Source of the DNA: Caldilineaceae bacterium
Lineage (GTDB): Bacteria; Chloroflexota; Anaerolineae; Caldilineales; Caldilineaceae
Assembly (NCBI GenBank): GCA_022827195.1
Contig: JAJDTL010000049.1
Location: forward strand, 1 to 64,000
Reading direction: 5' to 3'
Length of the DNA stretch: 64,000 bases
Numbering within the stretch: the stretch's first letter is position 1; every line of letters starts with the position of its first letter. This document shows, piece by piece, positions 19,167-30,174 of the stretch. A program made the position numbers and the translations under genes. The notes under the pieces were generated by a model that did no database searches, was not told where the DNA came from, and saw nothing but the letters and a program-made list of their open reading frames with translations.

Positions 19167-19865
19167 ATGGTCACGGCTGCCCTGCCGGTTGCAGCTGAAG
19201 CTGCCGAGCCGATCACGATTGAAGAACGCAAGACGGCGAAACCAGTTCTGCCTGTAGTGCCGGTGGAGGGTGTACCTCTGCGTCGCTTTACGCTGGATGA
19301 GTACCATGAGTTGATCAAGATAGGTTTTTTTGACGAGGACGAACGAATCGAGCTACTCGAAGGATTCCTGGTGTCCATGAGTCCCATCAAACCCCCGCAT
19401 GCGTATGCAGTCGATTGCCTGCTGCAGCTCTTTGCTTCGTTGCTTTCGCGTGGTGAAATCAGGCTGCGCGTTCAATCGCCCATTTCAATTGCTGAAACTG
19501 AGTCCGAGCCCGAGCCGGATCTTGTCATCGCCAAGGACCTGGGGATCGCCTACGCGAGGCGGCATCCTCATCCTTCCGAGATCTTGCTCGTTTTGGAGGT
19601 CGCCGACACGACTCTCGTCCAGGACCGCGCTCGCAAGGGGATGGTATACGCACGGTCGGCCATGGCTGAGTACTGGATATTGAATCTTGCAGATGAATCG
19701 CTTGAGGTCTATCGCGATCCACATGCGCCGACTGCTGGCGATGCAGTGTACCAGACGAAGCTGACCTTTCACCGCGGCGAGACGGTCGCACCGCTGGCGT
19801 TTCCTGATTTTGAGGTGGCGGTTGACGACGTTTTGCCGCCGCCGGCGGAAGGGACCGGAGACTGA
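19167..19865 (+). CDS. Uma2 family (DUF820) restriction-fold protein inside the nuo operon
   Basis: 232 residues. After a 35-residue lead-in, FTLDEYHELIKIGFFDEDER and IELLEGFLVSMSPIKPPHA are the standard Uma2 opening. SPISIAETESEPEPDLVIAK with the PEPD motif, ILLVLEVADTT, and ARKGMVYARSAMAEYWILN give the PD-(D/E)XK-like core (Asp in PDLVIA, Glu in LVLEV, Lys in ARKGM). Uma2 proteins are predicted nucleases found in many copies in cyanobacteria and chloroflexi, and their role is unknown. It begins 12 bp after the nuoEF stop, in the operon's direction, and about 360 bp before nuoG. It has no known link to complex I, so insertion by transfer is likely. Confidence 0.85.
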   Translation: MVTAALPVAAEAAEPITIEERKTAKPVLPVVPVEGVPLRRFTLDEYHELIKIGFFDEDERIELLEGFLVSMSPIKPPHAYAVDCLLQLFASLLSRGEIRLRVQSPISIAETESEPEPDLVIAKDLGIAYARRHPHPSEILLVLEVADTTLVQDRARKGMVYARSAMAEYWILNLADESLEVYRDPHAPTAGDAVYQTKLTFHRGETVAPLAFPDFEVAVDDVLPPPAEGTGD

Positions 19866-19888
19866 CTGTTTACTGCACTACCAGCAGG

Positions 19889-20116
19889 AAGCTAGTATGG
19901 AAGACACTTCTTTCCGGGCTTCTTGTCGGGTTGGTCAGCATGGTCGCCGCCGGCATCGGGGCGAACAACCAAGGCAGAAGAGCGTGTCTGTGGGTGGCGT
20001 GAAAATTCTTTCTGGGCCCTATTCCACTCATCTTACTCCTGGTTCTTCCGGCCAATCAGGAAGCGCTTGACAGCCGGGCAGTGCAGAACGGTACCATGAA
20101 GCATTGCCCCCTATGA
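19889..20116 (+). pseudogene. Remnant of a small two-helix membrane protein
   Basis: In the frame through 19889 the DNA reads KTLLSGLLVGLVSMVAAGIG, then NNQGRRACLWVA, an in-frame TGA at 20000-20002, then KFFLGPIPLILLLVLPANQ, ending at TGA 20114-20116. Helix, polar RG(R)-type turn, then LGPI-rich helix is the pattern of many tiny bacterial membrane proteins. No start codon is evident. It is either a decayed gene or a chance hydrophobic reading. The rest of the 360 bp between the Uma2 gene and nuoG shows nothing else. Confidence 0.35.
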
Positions 20117-20227
20117 GACGAGATTATCCGGGCCAAGGCGATCCGATGCAGCCCCTGCGGTGGTTCAGTTGGAATTCAGGGGATGAATTGAGAACCGAAT
20201 TCGCCTTCATACGAGAGTTCTCAGATT

Positions 20228-22717
20228 ATGTCTGACAACGTAACCCTTACCATAAACGAGCAGGAGGTATCGGTCCCGGCGCGCACGCTGCTGGTGGACG
20301 CGGCGCGCATGGCGGGCATCGAGATCCCTGTTTTCTGCTCGCATCCGAAGCTGGACCCGGTCGGCTGCTGCCGCATGTGCCTGGTGGAGGTGGACGGCCC
20401 GCGCGGCACGGCGATGATGGCTTCGTGCACAATGCCGGTGGGCGACGGCATGGTGGTGCGCACCGAGACGGAGCAGGTGAAGACGGTGCAGGAGGCCAAC
20501 CTCGCGTTCATCCTGCTCAACCATCCGCTCGACTGCCCGATCTGCGACAAGGGGGGCGAGTGCCCACTGCAGGACCAGACGATGCGCTTCGGGCCGGGCA
20601 TCAGCCAGCTGATCGAGCCGAAGCGGCTGGCGAAGAAGCATTACGACATTTCGGACACGATCGTGTTGGACCAGGAGCGGTGCGTGCTGTGCTGGCGCTG
20701 CATCCGCTACCTGGAGGAGTGGGAGGACAAGCCGCAGCTGGGCCTGTTCGAGCGCGGCAACGACACGATCGTAGACATTCAGGACGGCCGCCCGGTCGAC
20801 GCCAAGACGGGCGGAAATATCATTGATCTTTGTCCTGTTGGCGCGCTGACCAATCGCGTTTCGCGTTTCGCTTACCGTCCGTGGGAGATCGAGCGTACGC
20901 CGAGTGTCTGCATGCACTGTTCGATGGGCTGCAATGTGCGCTTGGATACGCGCACGCACGAGTTGCGTCGGATTGTCGGGCGCGAGAACATGCAGGTCAA
21001 CGACCAGTGGATCTGCGACAAGGGGCGTTTTGCGCACGCTTGGGTCAACGACGAGAACCGGCTGACAGCTCCCCTGCTGCGCAAAAATGGCGAGTTGACG
21101 CCGGTGCAGTGGAGCGAAGCGCTTGCTTACGTGGCAGACCGGCTTAAGAGCATCGGGGAACAGCGCGGGCCCGACAGTATCGGTGCCATCGGCAGCGGCA
21201 AGGTCAGCAACGAGGCCAACTATACGCTGCAGCGGTTCATGCGGGCGGTCGTCGGCAGCAACAACATCGACCACCGCGACGGCGGCGAGGTCGCGGCCCT
21301 GCCGACGGGCCTGCCCGCCCTGGCCGAGCTGATGAAACCGCAGTACGGCCCCGATCCCAAGGTCGATACAGTCCTTTTGTTCGGCATCGATCCCAGCGAA
21401 GAGCTGCCGGTGCTGGACCTGCATCTGAAGCGGGCCCTCCTGCGCGGCGGCGCCAAGCTGATCGTCGCCCACGCCCGCAAGATCGAGTTGACGAAGTACG
21501 GCGGCCCCTATCTGGCCTGTCTGCCTGGGGAAGAGGCAGCGCTCATATCCAGGTTGGCGCGGGCCGTACAGGATGGCGACACTGCCGACGGCAGCGGTCC
21601 TGCGGCCGAAGCCGCCAGGCTGCTGGCTGCGAGCGAAAGTGCGCTGATCATCTACGGACCGATGGCCGCGCGCGGCAAGGGCGGCGCGGCGGTGCGCGAC
21701 GGCCTCGCGCGGCTGGCCAAGGCAACGGGGAAAGGGGCGCGGCTCGCGTACGCCGGGCTGGACGGCAATGCGCAGGGCTGCCGCGACATGGGCGTTCTGC
21801 CCGACAGGCTGCCCGGCCACGCGTCGCTGGAGGACAGCGACTTCAGGGCGAAACTGGAGGGGCTGTGGTCCTGCTCGCTTTCATCTTCCCCGGGCTTTAC
21901 CTATAAACAGATGCTGGACAGCCAGGAGATGAGGGCCCTGTTTGTGATGGGCGCAAACCCGGCGGACGAGTCACCCGATTGGGCCGCAGGCCTGGCAGAT
22001 CTCGATCTGCTGGTTGTCTGCGACCTCTTCCTGACCGAGACGGCCGGGAAGGCCGACGTCGTGCTGCCGGCTGCGGGCTGGTCCGAGAGCGACGGCACCT
22101 TCACCAACCTCGAGCGGCGCGTGCAGCGGGCGCCCAAGGCGGTAACAGACCCCAAGTCGCGCGCCGCGCCCGACTGGATGATCTTGACGCACCTTGCCAG
22201 GCAGATGGGCGTCGAGTGGCCTTATTCCGATGCCCGCAGCGTTACGGCGGAAATTGCCGAAGTCGTACCCGGCTACGCGGGGCTGACCTGGGAGGCACTC
22301 GGCGATCAGGGCATCCAGTGGGATGCCGAGGCCGCCGCGGCCGTCCATGCGACCGGCCAGGTTGGCGACGAAGAAGCGGCGGCAGAAGCCGGCGCCGGAG
22401 GCGACTACCCCTTGACGCTGGTCTCCGGAACAGTGCTCTACGACGGTGGAACGTTGTTCCAGCTGACCGAGCAGATGCAGGGAATGGCGCGGGGCGCGAC
22501 TGTCGGCCTCAACCCTGCCGACGCGACCGGCATTGGTGTCGAGGCGGGTGCGCCGGTGCGCGTGCAGAGCGAAGTGGGCAGCCTTGAGCTGACCGTCGCG
22601 GTCGACGAGCAGGTGCAGCCGGGGACGGCCTGGATTCCGGAAAGTCTGCCCGGCGCGCCGGTCGGCGCACTTCTGAACGGTGGCTACGGGCAGCGCGTCA
22701 GGTTGGAAAGGCGGTAG
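20228..22717 (+). CDS. nuoG: NADH-quinone oxidoreductase subunit G
   Basis: 829 residues. The N-terminal ferredoxin domain has the 2Fe-2S cysteines in FCSHPKLDPVGCCRMC and MASCTMPV. LNHPLDCPICDKGGECPLQD gives the His/Cys cluster N5, CVLCWRCIRY with LCPVGAL the cluster N4. CMHCSMGCNVRL plus WICDKGR supply four Cys for the extra cluster N7, which only some lineages keep. Residues ~280-830 form the molybdopterin-oxidoreductase-like domain (FTNLERRVQRAPKAV; C-terminal beta-barrel with VGLNPADATGIGVEAGAPV), which is thought to hold no cofactor in complex I. A gene of this type could also be read as a formate dehydrogenase subunit, but its place in the operon settles it. It follows the Uma2 insertion by 360 bp. 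Confidence 0.95.
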   Translation: MSDNVTLTINEQEVSVPARTLLVDAARMAGIEIPVFCSHPKLDPVGCCRMCLVEVDGPRGTAMMASCTMPVGDGMVVRTETEQVKTVQEANLAFILLNHPLDCPICDKGGECPLQDQTMRFGPGISQLIEPKRLAKKHYDISDTIVLDQERCVLCWRCIRYLEEWEDKPQLGLFERGNDTIVDIQDGRPVDAKTGGNIIDLCPVGALTNRVSRFAYRPWEIERTPSVCMHCSMGCNVRLDTRTHELRRIVGRENMQVNDQWICDKGRFAHAWVNDENRLTAPLLRKNGELTPVQWSEALAYVADRLKSIGEQRGPDSIGAIGSGKVSNEANYTLQRFMRAVVGSNNIDHRDGGEVAALPTGLPALAELMKPQYGPDPKVDTVLLFGIDPSEELPVLDLHLKRALLRGGAKLIVAHARKIELTKYGGPYLACLPGEEAALISRLARAVQDGDTADGSGPAAEAARLLAASESALIIYGPMAARGKGGAAVRDGLARLAKATGKGARLAYAGLDGNAQGCRDMGVLPDRLPGHASLEDSDFRAKLEGLWSCSLSSSPGFTYKQMLDSQEMRALFVMGANPADESPDWAAGLADLDLLVVCDLFLTETAGKADVVLPAAGWSESDGTFTNLERRVQRAPKAVTDPKSRAAPDWMILTHLARQMGVEWPYSDARSVTAEIAEVVPGYAGLTWEALGDQGIQWDAEAAAAVHATGQVGDEEAAAEAGAGGDYPLTLVSGTVLYDGGTLFQLTEQMQGMARGATVGLNPADATGIGVEAGAPVRVQSEVGSLELTVAVDEQVQPGTAWIPESLPGAPVGALLNGGYGQRVRLERR

Positions 22718-22725
22718 GGCGAGAA

Positions 22726-23706
22726 ATGGACTGGTTACAGGTGTTGGTGTTTCCCGCCATACGCGCGTTGATCCTGATCTTCGTGCTGCTGACCGGTTTC
22801 GCCTACCTGACGTGGTACGAGCGCAAGCTGCTGGCGCGCTTCCAAATTCGTTACGGACCCAATCGTGCGGGCAAGTTTGGCCTCCTGCAGCCGGCCGCGG
22901 ACGCGGTCAAGGCGTTTTTCAAGGAGGAGATCATCCCCAACCACGTCGACAAGCCGGTCTACCTGCTGGCGCCGGCGCTGGCGCTGGTCCCGGCGCTGAT
23001 CATCTGGGCGGTGATTCCGATTGCCAAGGGGACGCCGGCGATCGCCGACGTGAACATCGGTTTCCTTTGGATTCTGGCGGTGGCGGGCATCGAGAGCTAC
23101 GGCATCATACTGGCCGGCTGGAGCAGCAACAACAACTATTCGCTGCTGGGGGCGCTGCGCTCGTCGGCGCAGATGGTCTCATACGAGCTGCCGCTGGGCC
23201 TCTTCCTGGTCAGTATCCTGATCCTGGCCGGCAGCTTCAGCCTGGTCGACCTGGTCGAGTCGTCGCGTCAGTGGTGGGAGTGGATCTGGCTGTGGCTGGC
23301 GTTTCCGTTCTTCTTCATCTGCATCCTGGCGGAGACGAACCGCAGCCCGTTCGACCTGCCTGAGACGGAGAACGAGCTGGTGGCCGGCTTCCAGACCGAG
23401 TACGGCGGCATGAAGTTTGCGCTTTTCTTCATCGCCGAGTACGTCAATATGATCTCGACGAGCGCGATCATGGCGACGCTGTTTTTCGGCGGCTGGCGGG
23501 GGCCGTTCGCCGAGCAGTACATCTGGCTGGGGCCGATCTACCTTCTGATCAAGGTCGTACTGCTGCTCTTCCTGTTCATCTGGGTGCGCGCCAGCATCGG
23601 CCGGCCGCGTTACGACCAGCTGATGAAGTTCTGCTGGCAGTTCATGCTGCCGCTGGGCCTGGTCTACGTGAGCATTTCTGCGGTCCTGGCCGTTTTCCTG
23701 AAGTAA
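22726..23706 (+). CDS. nuoH: NADH-quinone oxidoreductase subunit H, copy 2
   Basis: 326 residues, eight helices. Landmarks: LARFQIRYGPNRAGKFGLLQ, the matrix loop LAETNRSPFDLPETENELVA with the acidic residues of the quinone site, and GFQTEYGGMKFALFFIAEY. It begins eight bp after nuoG. In the loop after the quinone entry it has the usual RSPFDLPE, whereas copy 1 has LTPFDLLE, showing that the two paralogs differ near the quinone cavity. Confidence 0.96.
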   Translation: MDWLQVLVFPAIRALILIFVLLTGFAYLTWYERKLLARFQIRYGPNRAGKFGLLQPAADAVKAFFKEEIIPNHVDKPVYLLAPALALVPALIIWAVIPIAKGTPAIADVNIGFLWILAVAGIESYGIILAGWSSNNNYSLLGALRSSAQMVSYELPLGLFLVSILILAGSFSLVDLVESSRQWWEWIWLWLAFPFFFICILAETNRSPFDLPETENELVAGFQTEYGGMKFALFFIAEYVNMISTSAIMATLFFGGWRGPFAEQYIWLGPIYLLIKVVLLLFLFIWVRASIGRPRYDQLMKFCWQFMLPLGLVYVSISAVLAVFLK

Positions 23707-23715
23707 GGAGACGTG

Positions 23716-24186
23716 ATGGAACTGGGTGAATTCCTGAAAGGCGCGATCGAGATTGGCAAGGCGATGGGCGTTACCCTCAAACATCTGCGCCAGAAGCCGG
23801 TCACGGTCGAGTTTCCGTACGAGGAGATCCCGATTTACCCCCGTTTTCGCGGCCGCCACGAGCTGCGGCGCTACGCCAACGGGCTTGAGCGCTGCATCGG
23901 CTGCAGTCTGTGCGAGGCGGCCTGTCCGACCGAGGCGATCTACGTGGAGGCGGCTGAGAACGATCCCGCTGCGCCGCTATCGCCGGGTGAGCGCCATGCC
24001 AAGGTCTACGAAGTCAACCTTTTGCGCTGCGTTTTCTGCGGCGACTGCGAAGAGGCCTGCCCAACCGAGGCGATCGTGCTGGGGCACGACTTTGCGATGG
24101 CGAACTATGAGCGCAAGGACTTCGTGCTGACCAAAGAGCAGCTGCTGAACCCCGGCATGCCCAACGTCATCATCCGCCCGGAGTAA
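23716..24186 (+). CDS. nuoI: NADH-quinone oxidoreductase subunit I
   Basis: 156 residues. ATG 23716 lies five bases after AAGGAG; the GTG three bases earlier is too close to the ribosome site. Two ferredoxin 4Fe-4S motifs, [16 protein letters not shown] and [16 protein letters not shown], hold clusters N6a and N6b. The N-terminal amphipathic helix region ([16 protein letters not shown]) docks onto NuoH. This is the only NuoI in the window. It is separated by nine bp from nuoH and six from nuoJ. Confidence 0.97.
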   Translation: MELGEFLKGAIEIGKAMGVTLKHLRQKPVTVEFPYEEIPIYPRFRGRHELRRYANGLERCIGCSLCEAACPTEAIYVEAAENDPAAPLSPGERHAKVYEVNLLRCVFCGDCEEACPTEAIVLGHDFAMANYERKDFVLTKEQLLNPGMPNVIIRPE

Positions 24187-24192
24187 CGGTCC

Positions 24193-24732
24193 ATGGCGCT
24201 ACTTTTCTTCCTGCTTGTCGGTGCGGTCAGCCTGGCCGCGGCGCTGGGTGTAGTCATGAGCCGTCAGCCGGTGCACAGTGCGCTCTTCCTGCTGACAAAT
24301 TTCGCTTCGCTGGCGGTGCTCTACGTTACGCTGGACGCCCAGTTCCTGGCGGCGGCGCAGGTGATCGTGTACGCCGGCGGCATTGTGATCCTGATCCTGT
24401 TCGTCATCATGTTGATCGGCGGGGAAACCAACGATTTCAGCGCGGCGCAACGGGTGTGGAGCCGGGTGGTGGGCATCGGCCTGGGACTGATCCTGCTGCT
24501 GACTGTCTCCTCCAGCGTACTGACGCGCATGCTGAGGGCACCGGACGATGCGACTTCACTGCTGCAGGGCGGTACGCCGGCGGCTGTCGGCACGGCCCTG
24601 TTCACCGAGTACGTGCTACCATTTGAACTGATCGCAATCCTGCTGCTGGTTGCGCTGATCGGCGCGTTGGTGCTTGGCCGCCAGTCCGAAGGCGCAGGCG
24701 AAGGCGTTCCGTCGGTCGAGGCGTCGGACTAA
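24193..24732 (+). CDS. nuoJ: NADH-quinone oxidoreductase subunit J, copy 2
   Basis: 179 residues, five helices. SRQPVHSALFLLTNFASLAV and FLAAAQVIVYAGGIVILILF are the NuoJ marks, with the YAGG bulge in helix 3. A GGAG in the end of nuoI provides the ribosome site. It abuts nuoI (six bp) and nuoK (seven bp). Confidence 0.95.
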   Translation: MALLFFLLVGAVSLAAALGVVMSRQPVHSALFLLTNFASLAVLYVTLDAQFLAAAQVIVYAGGIVILILFVIMLIGGETNDFSAAQRVWSRVVGIGLGLILLLTVSSSVLTRMLRAPDDATSLLQGGTPAAVGTALFTEYVLPFELIAILLLVALIGALVLGRQSEGAGEGVPSVEASD

Positions 24733-24739
24733 CAGAGAA

Positions 24740-25042
24740 ATGCCTGAGACGAGCTACTACCTGATCCTTGCGGCGTTGATCTTCACAGTGGGCGCGACAG
24801 GCGTCCTGCTGCGGCGAAACGCGCTCATCATATTCATGTGCATCGAGATGATGCTGAACAGCGTGAATCTGACCCTGATCGCGCTCGCCCGCCAGTGGGG
24901 CAATCTTGAAGGGCAGATCTTTGTTTTCATGGTCATGGCGGTGGCCGCAGCCGAGGTTGCGGTGGGCTTGGCGATCCTGATCGCGAACGTGCGCCACCAG
25001 AAGAGCATCAACATCGACGAGATCAATTTGCTGAAGTGGTAG
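24740..25042 (+). CDS. nuoK: NADH-quinone oxidoreductase subunit K, copy 2
   Basis: 100 residues from MPETSYYLILAAL; a longer reading from 24674 lies inside nuoJ and is rejected. Three helices with FMCIEMMLNSVNLTLIALAR and VMAVAAAEVAVGLAILIANV, both channel Glu residues present, ending KSINIDEINLLKW. Confidence 0.95.
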   Translation: MPETSYYLILAALIFTVGATGVLLRRNALIIFMCIEMMLNSVNLTLIALARQWGNLEGQIFVFMVMAVAAAEVAVGLAILIANVRHQKSINIDEINLLKW

Positions 25043-25144
25043 CCGGTCGTCTTTCCTTTCGGTTTGCAGGCGCCGTCGGTCGGGCTGCCTAAAACATATG
25101 AAGGAAGATCGGATACCTGTAACGCGCACTTGGACACAGCAGTT

Positions 25145-27067
25145 ATGGATTTTGCCTGGCTCGTTTTTGTCTTTCCCGCTTTGGGTGCACTGATCAACCT
25201 GTTTGCCGGCGCCAGACTGGGTGAACGCGGCATTCATGCCGTGGCTTCGGGCGCGGTGGTGCTGTCGTTTCTGGTGAGCGCGGGCATGTTCTTCGGCCTG
25301 TCGGGGCTGGACGAGCATCACCGCTCGGTTACGGTCCACCTGTGGGACTGGATCACGGTTGGCAGCTTCCGGGCGCCGGCGGCGATGCTGATCGACCCTC
25401 TCAGCGTGACGATGGCGCTGGTCGTAACGGGCGTCGGCGCTTTAATCCACATCTATGCCGGCGGCTACATGCACGGCGAGCAGAACTTCCAGCGCTTCTT
25501 CGTCTATCTCAACTTTTTCATCCTGGCGATGCTGGTGCTGGTCCTCAGCGATAACTTCGTGGGGATGTTTGTCGGCTGGGAGGGCGTGGGCCTGGCCTCC
25601 TATCTGCTGATCGGCTTTTACTTTGACCGCTACGACGACTCGTACGGCCACTATGCCGACGCGGGCAAGAAGGCGTTTCTGGTCAACCGGATCGGCGATT
25701 TCGGCTTGATGGTGGCGGTCTTTCTGATCTGGACGGGCGTCGGTTCGGTTGTCTTTGAGGAGGTATTTGCCGGGGCCGGGGCGCTGTCGACCGGCGCGGC
25801 GTTGGCGGTGTGCCTGCTGCTGCTGCTGGCGGCGACGGGAAAGAGCGCGCAGCTGCCCCTGTTCGTCTGGCTGCCCGACGCGATGGCCGGTCCGACGCCG
25901 GTTTCGGCGTTGATCCACGCGGCGACGATGGTGACGGCCGGCATCTACATGATTGCGCGCACGCACGTCCTGTGGGGGCTGGCGCCCCTGGCCGGGGACG
26001 CGGCGGCCTGGGTTGGGTCGATTACGGCGCTGCTGGCGGCCTCGATTGCGCTGACACAGGTTGACCTGAAGAAGATTCTGGCCTATTCGACGATCTCGCA
26101 GCTGGGCTTCATGATGCTTGGTGTCGGCGTGGGCGCGTACGCATTTGCTATCTTCCATCTTGTTACGCATGCCTTTTTCAAGGCGCTGCTCTTTCTCGCC
26201 GCCGGCAACGTCATGCACGGGCTTCCGGGTGGGGAGCTGGACATTCGCAAGATGGGCAACCTGCGGGCAAAGATGCCCACGACGCACAAGCTCTTTCTGA
26301 TCGGCGCGGCTGCACTCGCCGGGCTGCCGCTGCTGTCGGGGTTCTTCTCGAAGGACGGGATTCTGCTGCATGCGTCGAATCACAACATTCTGCTCTATCT
26401 GATCGGTCTGTTCACCGCGCTGCTGACTGCGTTCTACAGCTTTCGCGCTGTGTTCATGGCGTTCTGGGGCGAAGCGCGCGACGAGCATATCCACGAGCAC
26501 GCGCACGAGAGCCCTGCGATGATGACAGCGCCGCTGTGGGTCCTGGCGGTCCTGGCGGTGGTCGGCGGCGCGCTCAACCTGCCGTTCCTGCTGACGATGG
26601 AGCATTACCTGGAGGCGGCAGTCGGGAAGCCGGCGTTCCATGCGGCCGTTTCGCTGGAAATTGTGCTGCTGGCGGTGAGCGCGGTGATTGCGGTGGCCGG
26701 TGCGGTACTGGCGTACGGGCGTTACCTTCAGGGCGCGAAGGACGCGGATGGCGCGCCGCGCGGGGCCGGATGGGCGGCAGGCATCACCGGCGTGTTCAGG
26801 CCGCTGGAGCAGGCTGCCGCCAACAAATGGTACGTGGACGAGGTCTACGCTGCCTTGATTGTGAACCCGCTGCTCGGGCTTGCGGGATGGTTTGACCGCG
26901 TGGTGGACGAGGGCGTAGTGGACGGCGCGGTCAGTCTCGTCGGGCAGGTGAGCCTGGCGATGGGAGGCGCGTTGCGCCGGGTCCACAACGGACTGGTGCC
27001 GACCTACGCGCTGAGTCTCTTCGTGGGTGTGGCGGCGCTGCTGCTGTTCCTGGTGTTCGGTTCGTAG
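25145..27067 (+). CDS. nuoL: NADH-quinone oxidoreductase subunit L, copy 2
   Basis: 640 residues from MDFAWLVFVFPALG, the normal NuoL length. The earlier start at 25064 adds a non-membrane lead that is unlike the family. Core motifs: [56 protein letters not shown], and the C-terminal lateral-helix stretch NKWYVDEVYAALIVNPLLG. Its short His/Glu loop EHIHEHAHES corresponds in position-type to loops seen in other NuoL proteins and is much smaller than the insert of copy 1. About 100 bp separate it from nuoK. Confidence 0.95.
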   Translation: MDFAWLVFVFPALGALINLFAGARLGERGIHAVASGAVVLSFLVSAGMFFGLSGLDEHHRSVTVHLWDWITVGSFRAPAAMLIDPLSVTMALVVTGVGALIHIYAGGYMHGEQNFQRFFVYLNFFILAMLVLVLSDNFVGMFVGWEGVGLASYLLIGFYFDRYDDSYGHYADAGKKAFLVNRIGDFGLMVAVFLIWTGVGSVVFEEVFAGAGALSTGAALAVCLLLLLAATGKSAQLPLFVWLPDAMAGPTPVSALIHAATMVTAGIYMIARTHVLWGLAPLAGDAAAWVGSITALLAASIALTQVDLKKILAYSTISQLGFMMLGVGVGAYAFAIFHLVTHAFFKALLFLAAGNVMHGLPGGELDIRKMGNLRAKMPTTHKLFLIGAAALAGLPLLSGFFSKDGILLHASNHNILLYLIGLFTALLTAFYSFRAVFMAFWGEARDEHIHEHAHESPAMMTAPLWVLAVLAVVGGALNLPFLLTMEHYLEAAVGKPAFHAAVSLEIVLLAVSAVIAVAGAVLAYGRYLQGAKDADGAPRGAGWAAGITGVFRPLEQAAANKWYVDEVYAALIVNPLLGLAGWFDRVVDEGVVDGAVSLVGQVSLAMGGALRRVHNGLVPTYALSLFVGVAALLLFLVFGS

Positions 27068-27128
27068 CTGCGGCGCCACAGTTGCCGCGGCAGGGGCCTG
27101 AAGTCGCAAAACGAGAAACCGGAGTCTT

Positions 27129-28658
27129 ATGCTCTCAGTTCTGACTTTTCTGCCGCTTGCCGGCGCCATAATCGTTCTGATTGCGCCCAGCGACGGCCTT
27201 AAGAAGGCGCTGGCATTCGGCGCGGCGGTCGCGACTTTTGTGGTCAGCCTGCTGCTGCTGCCCGGCTGGCAGGATATCCCCGACATGCAGTTCGTCGAGC
27301 GCTATGCCTGGATGCCGGGTCTGAACATCCACTATCACCTCGGGGTGGACGGGATCAGCCTGTGGCTGGTCGTGCTGACGACCTTCCTGATGCCGATCGC
27401 GGTGGCGTTCAGCAATCAGCACGTCAAGCAGAACGTCGGCGGCTATTTGGCGTTGATGCTGCTGATGGAGACGGCGGTGCTGGGTGTTTTCCTCGCGCTC
27501 GACCTTGTCCTGTTCTACGTTTTCTGGGAGTTCAGCCTGATTCCGATGGCGCTGCTGATCGGCAAGTGGGGCAGCGACAACCGGGTATACGCCGCGGTCA
27601 AGTTCTTCCTTTACACGCTGGCGGGGTCGGCGCTGATGCTGGTGGCGATCCTGGCGCTCTACTTCCAGACCGGCACGTTTGACCTGCTCGAACTGCAGCG
27701 CATGGGCGTGCCGGCGGGGCTGCAGCAGGTCGGGTTCCTGGCATTCGCGCTCGCATTCGCGATCAAGGTGCCGCTGTTCCCGTTCCATACGTGGCTGCCC
27801 GATGCGCACGTCGAGGCCCCGACCGCGGGTTCGGTCATTCTGGCGGGCGTGCTCCTGAAGCTTGGGACGTACGGCTTTGTGCGCTTTGCGTTGCCGCTCT
27901 TCCCCGCCGCGGTCGCGGACTATTCGTCGCTGATCTCGATCCTGGCGATCGTGGGGATACTCTACGGCGCGCTGGTGGCCCTGGCGCAGCGCGATCTGAA
28001 GTCGCTGGTGGCCTATTCTTCGGTGGCGCACATGGGCTTTGTGGTGTTGGGCATCTTCGCACTGAACGAGCAGGCGATCAGCGGCGCGGTGCTGCAGATG
28101 GTGAGCCACGGCCTGAGCACGGGCGCCCTGTTCCTGATGGTGGGCATGCTCTACGAGCGGCGGCACACGCGGCTGTTGAGCGATTTCGGGGGCCTGTGGG
28201 CGAGCGTGCCAATCTTCTGCTTTTTCTTCCTGGTGGTGGCGCTGAGCAGTGCGGGCCTTCCCGGTCTCAACGGTTTTGTGGGCGAGTTCTTGATCCTGAT
28301 TGGCACGTACAGGAGCACACCGCTGTTTGCGGTCCTGGGCACGGTCGGCATCATCCTGGCGGCCTGGTATCTGCTTCACGCCTTCCGCAAGGTGGCGCAG
28401 GGGGCGCACGAGAACCCGGCCAACTTCAGGGAGAATCTGCCCGACCTTAACTGGAAGGAGATCTGGCAGCTGGTGCCGATCGTCGTTCTCTTCTTCGTTA
28501 TCGGCTTCGCGCCCAACCTGTTTCTCAGCAAGATCAACCCGTCGGCGAGCGCGCTGGCAGACCTGCAGATGCCGCTGGAGCGGGACGCCCTGATCGTCGA
28601 TTTGCCAGACCTTACGCCCCTGATCGCCGAAAACGATCTGTTGACGGCCGGGCGCTGA
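27129..28658 (+). CDS. nuoM: NADH-quinone oxidoreductase subunit M, copy 2
   Basis: 509 residues, 14 helices, with CGGAG before ATG 27129. FWEFSLIPMALLIGKWGSDN has the TM5 Glu, FAIKVPLFPFHTWLPDAHVE the TM7 Lys, RDLKSLVAYSSVAHMGFVVL the TM8 Lys, and GLPGLNGFVGEFLILIGTY the terminal channel Glu. It is a standard proton-pumping antiporter-like subunit. Confidence 0.96.
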   Translation: MLSVLTFLPLAGAIIVLIAPSDGLKKALAFGAAVATFVVSLLLLPGWQDIPDMQFVERYAWMPGLNIHYHLGVDGISLWLVVLTTFLMPIAVAFSNQHVKQNVGGYLALMLLMETAVLGVFLALDLVLFYVFWEFSLIPMALLIGKWGSDNRVYAAVKFFLYTLAGSALMLVAILALYFQTGTFDLLELQRMGVPAGLQQVGFLAFALAFAIKVPLFPFHTWLPDAHVEAPTAGSVILAGVLLKLGTYGFVRFALPLFPAAVADYSSLISILAIVGILYGALVALAQRDLKSLVAYSSVAHMGFVVLGIFALNEQAISGAVLQMVSHGLSTGALFLMVGMLYERRHTRLLSDFGGLWASVPIFCFFFLVVALSSAGLPGLNGFVGEFLILIGTYRSTPLFAVLGTVGIILAAWYLLHAFRKVAQGAHENPANFRENLPDLNWKEIWQLVPIVVLFFVIGFAPNLFLSKINPSASALADLQMPLERDALIVDLPDLTPLIAENDLLTAGR

Positions 28659-28670
28659 CGACTGATAGCC

Positions 28671-30107
<1,437 letters not shown>

Positions 30108-30174
30108 CGGCAAAGCTGCAGGCGGCGGCTGTCCGGGGCGGGAAAGGCCACAAGCCGGCGGCTCGGTGCTGCGG

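Noticed and set aside
25442-27286. 614-codon minus-strand frame opposite nuoL copy 2
   Set aside because: Arg/Gln/His-rich shadow; it crosses the nuoL-nuoM boundary and has no start support.
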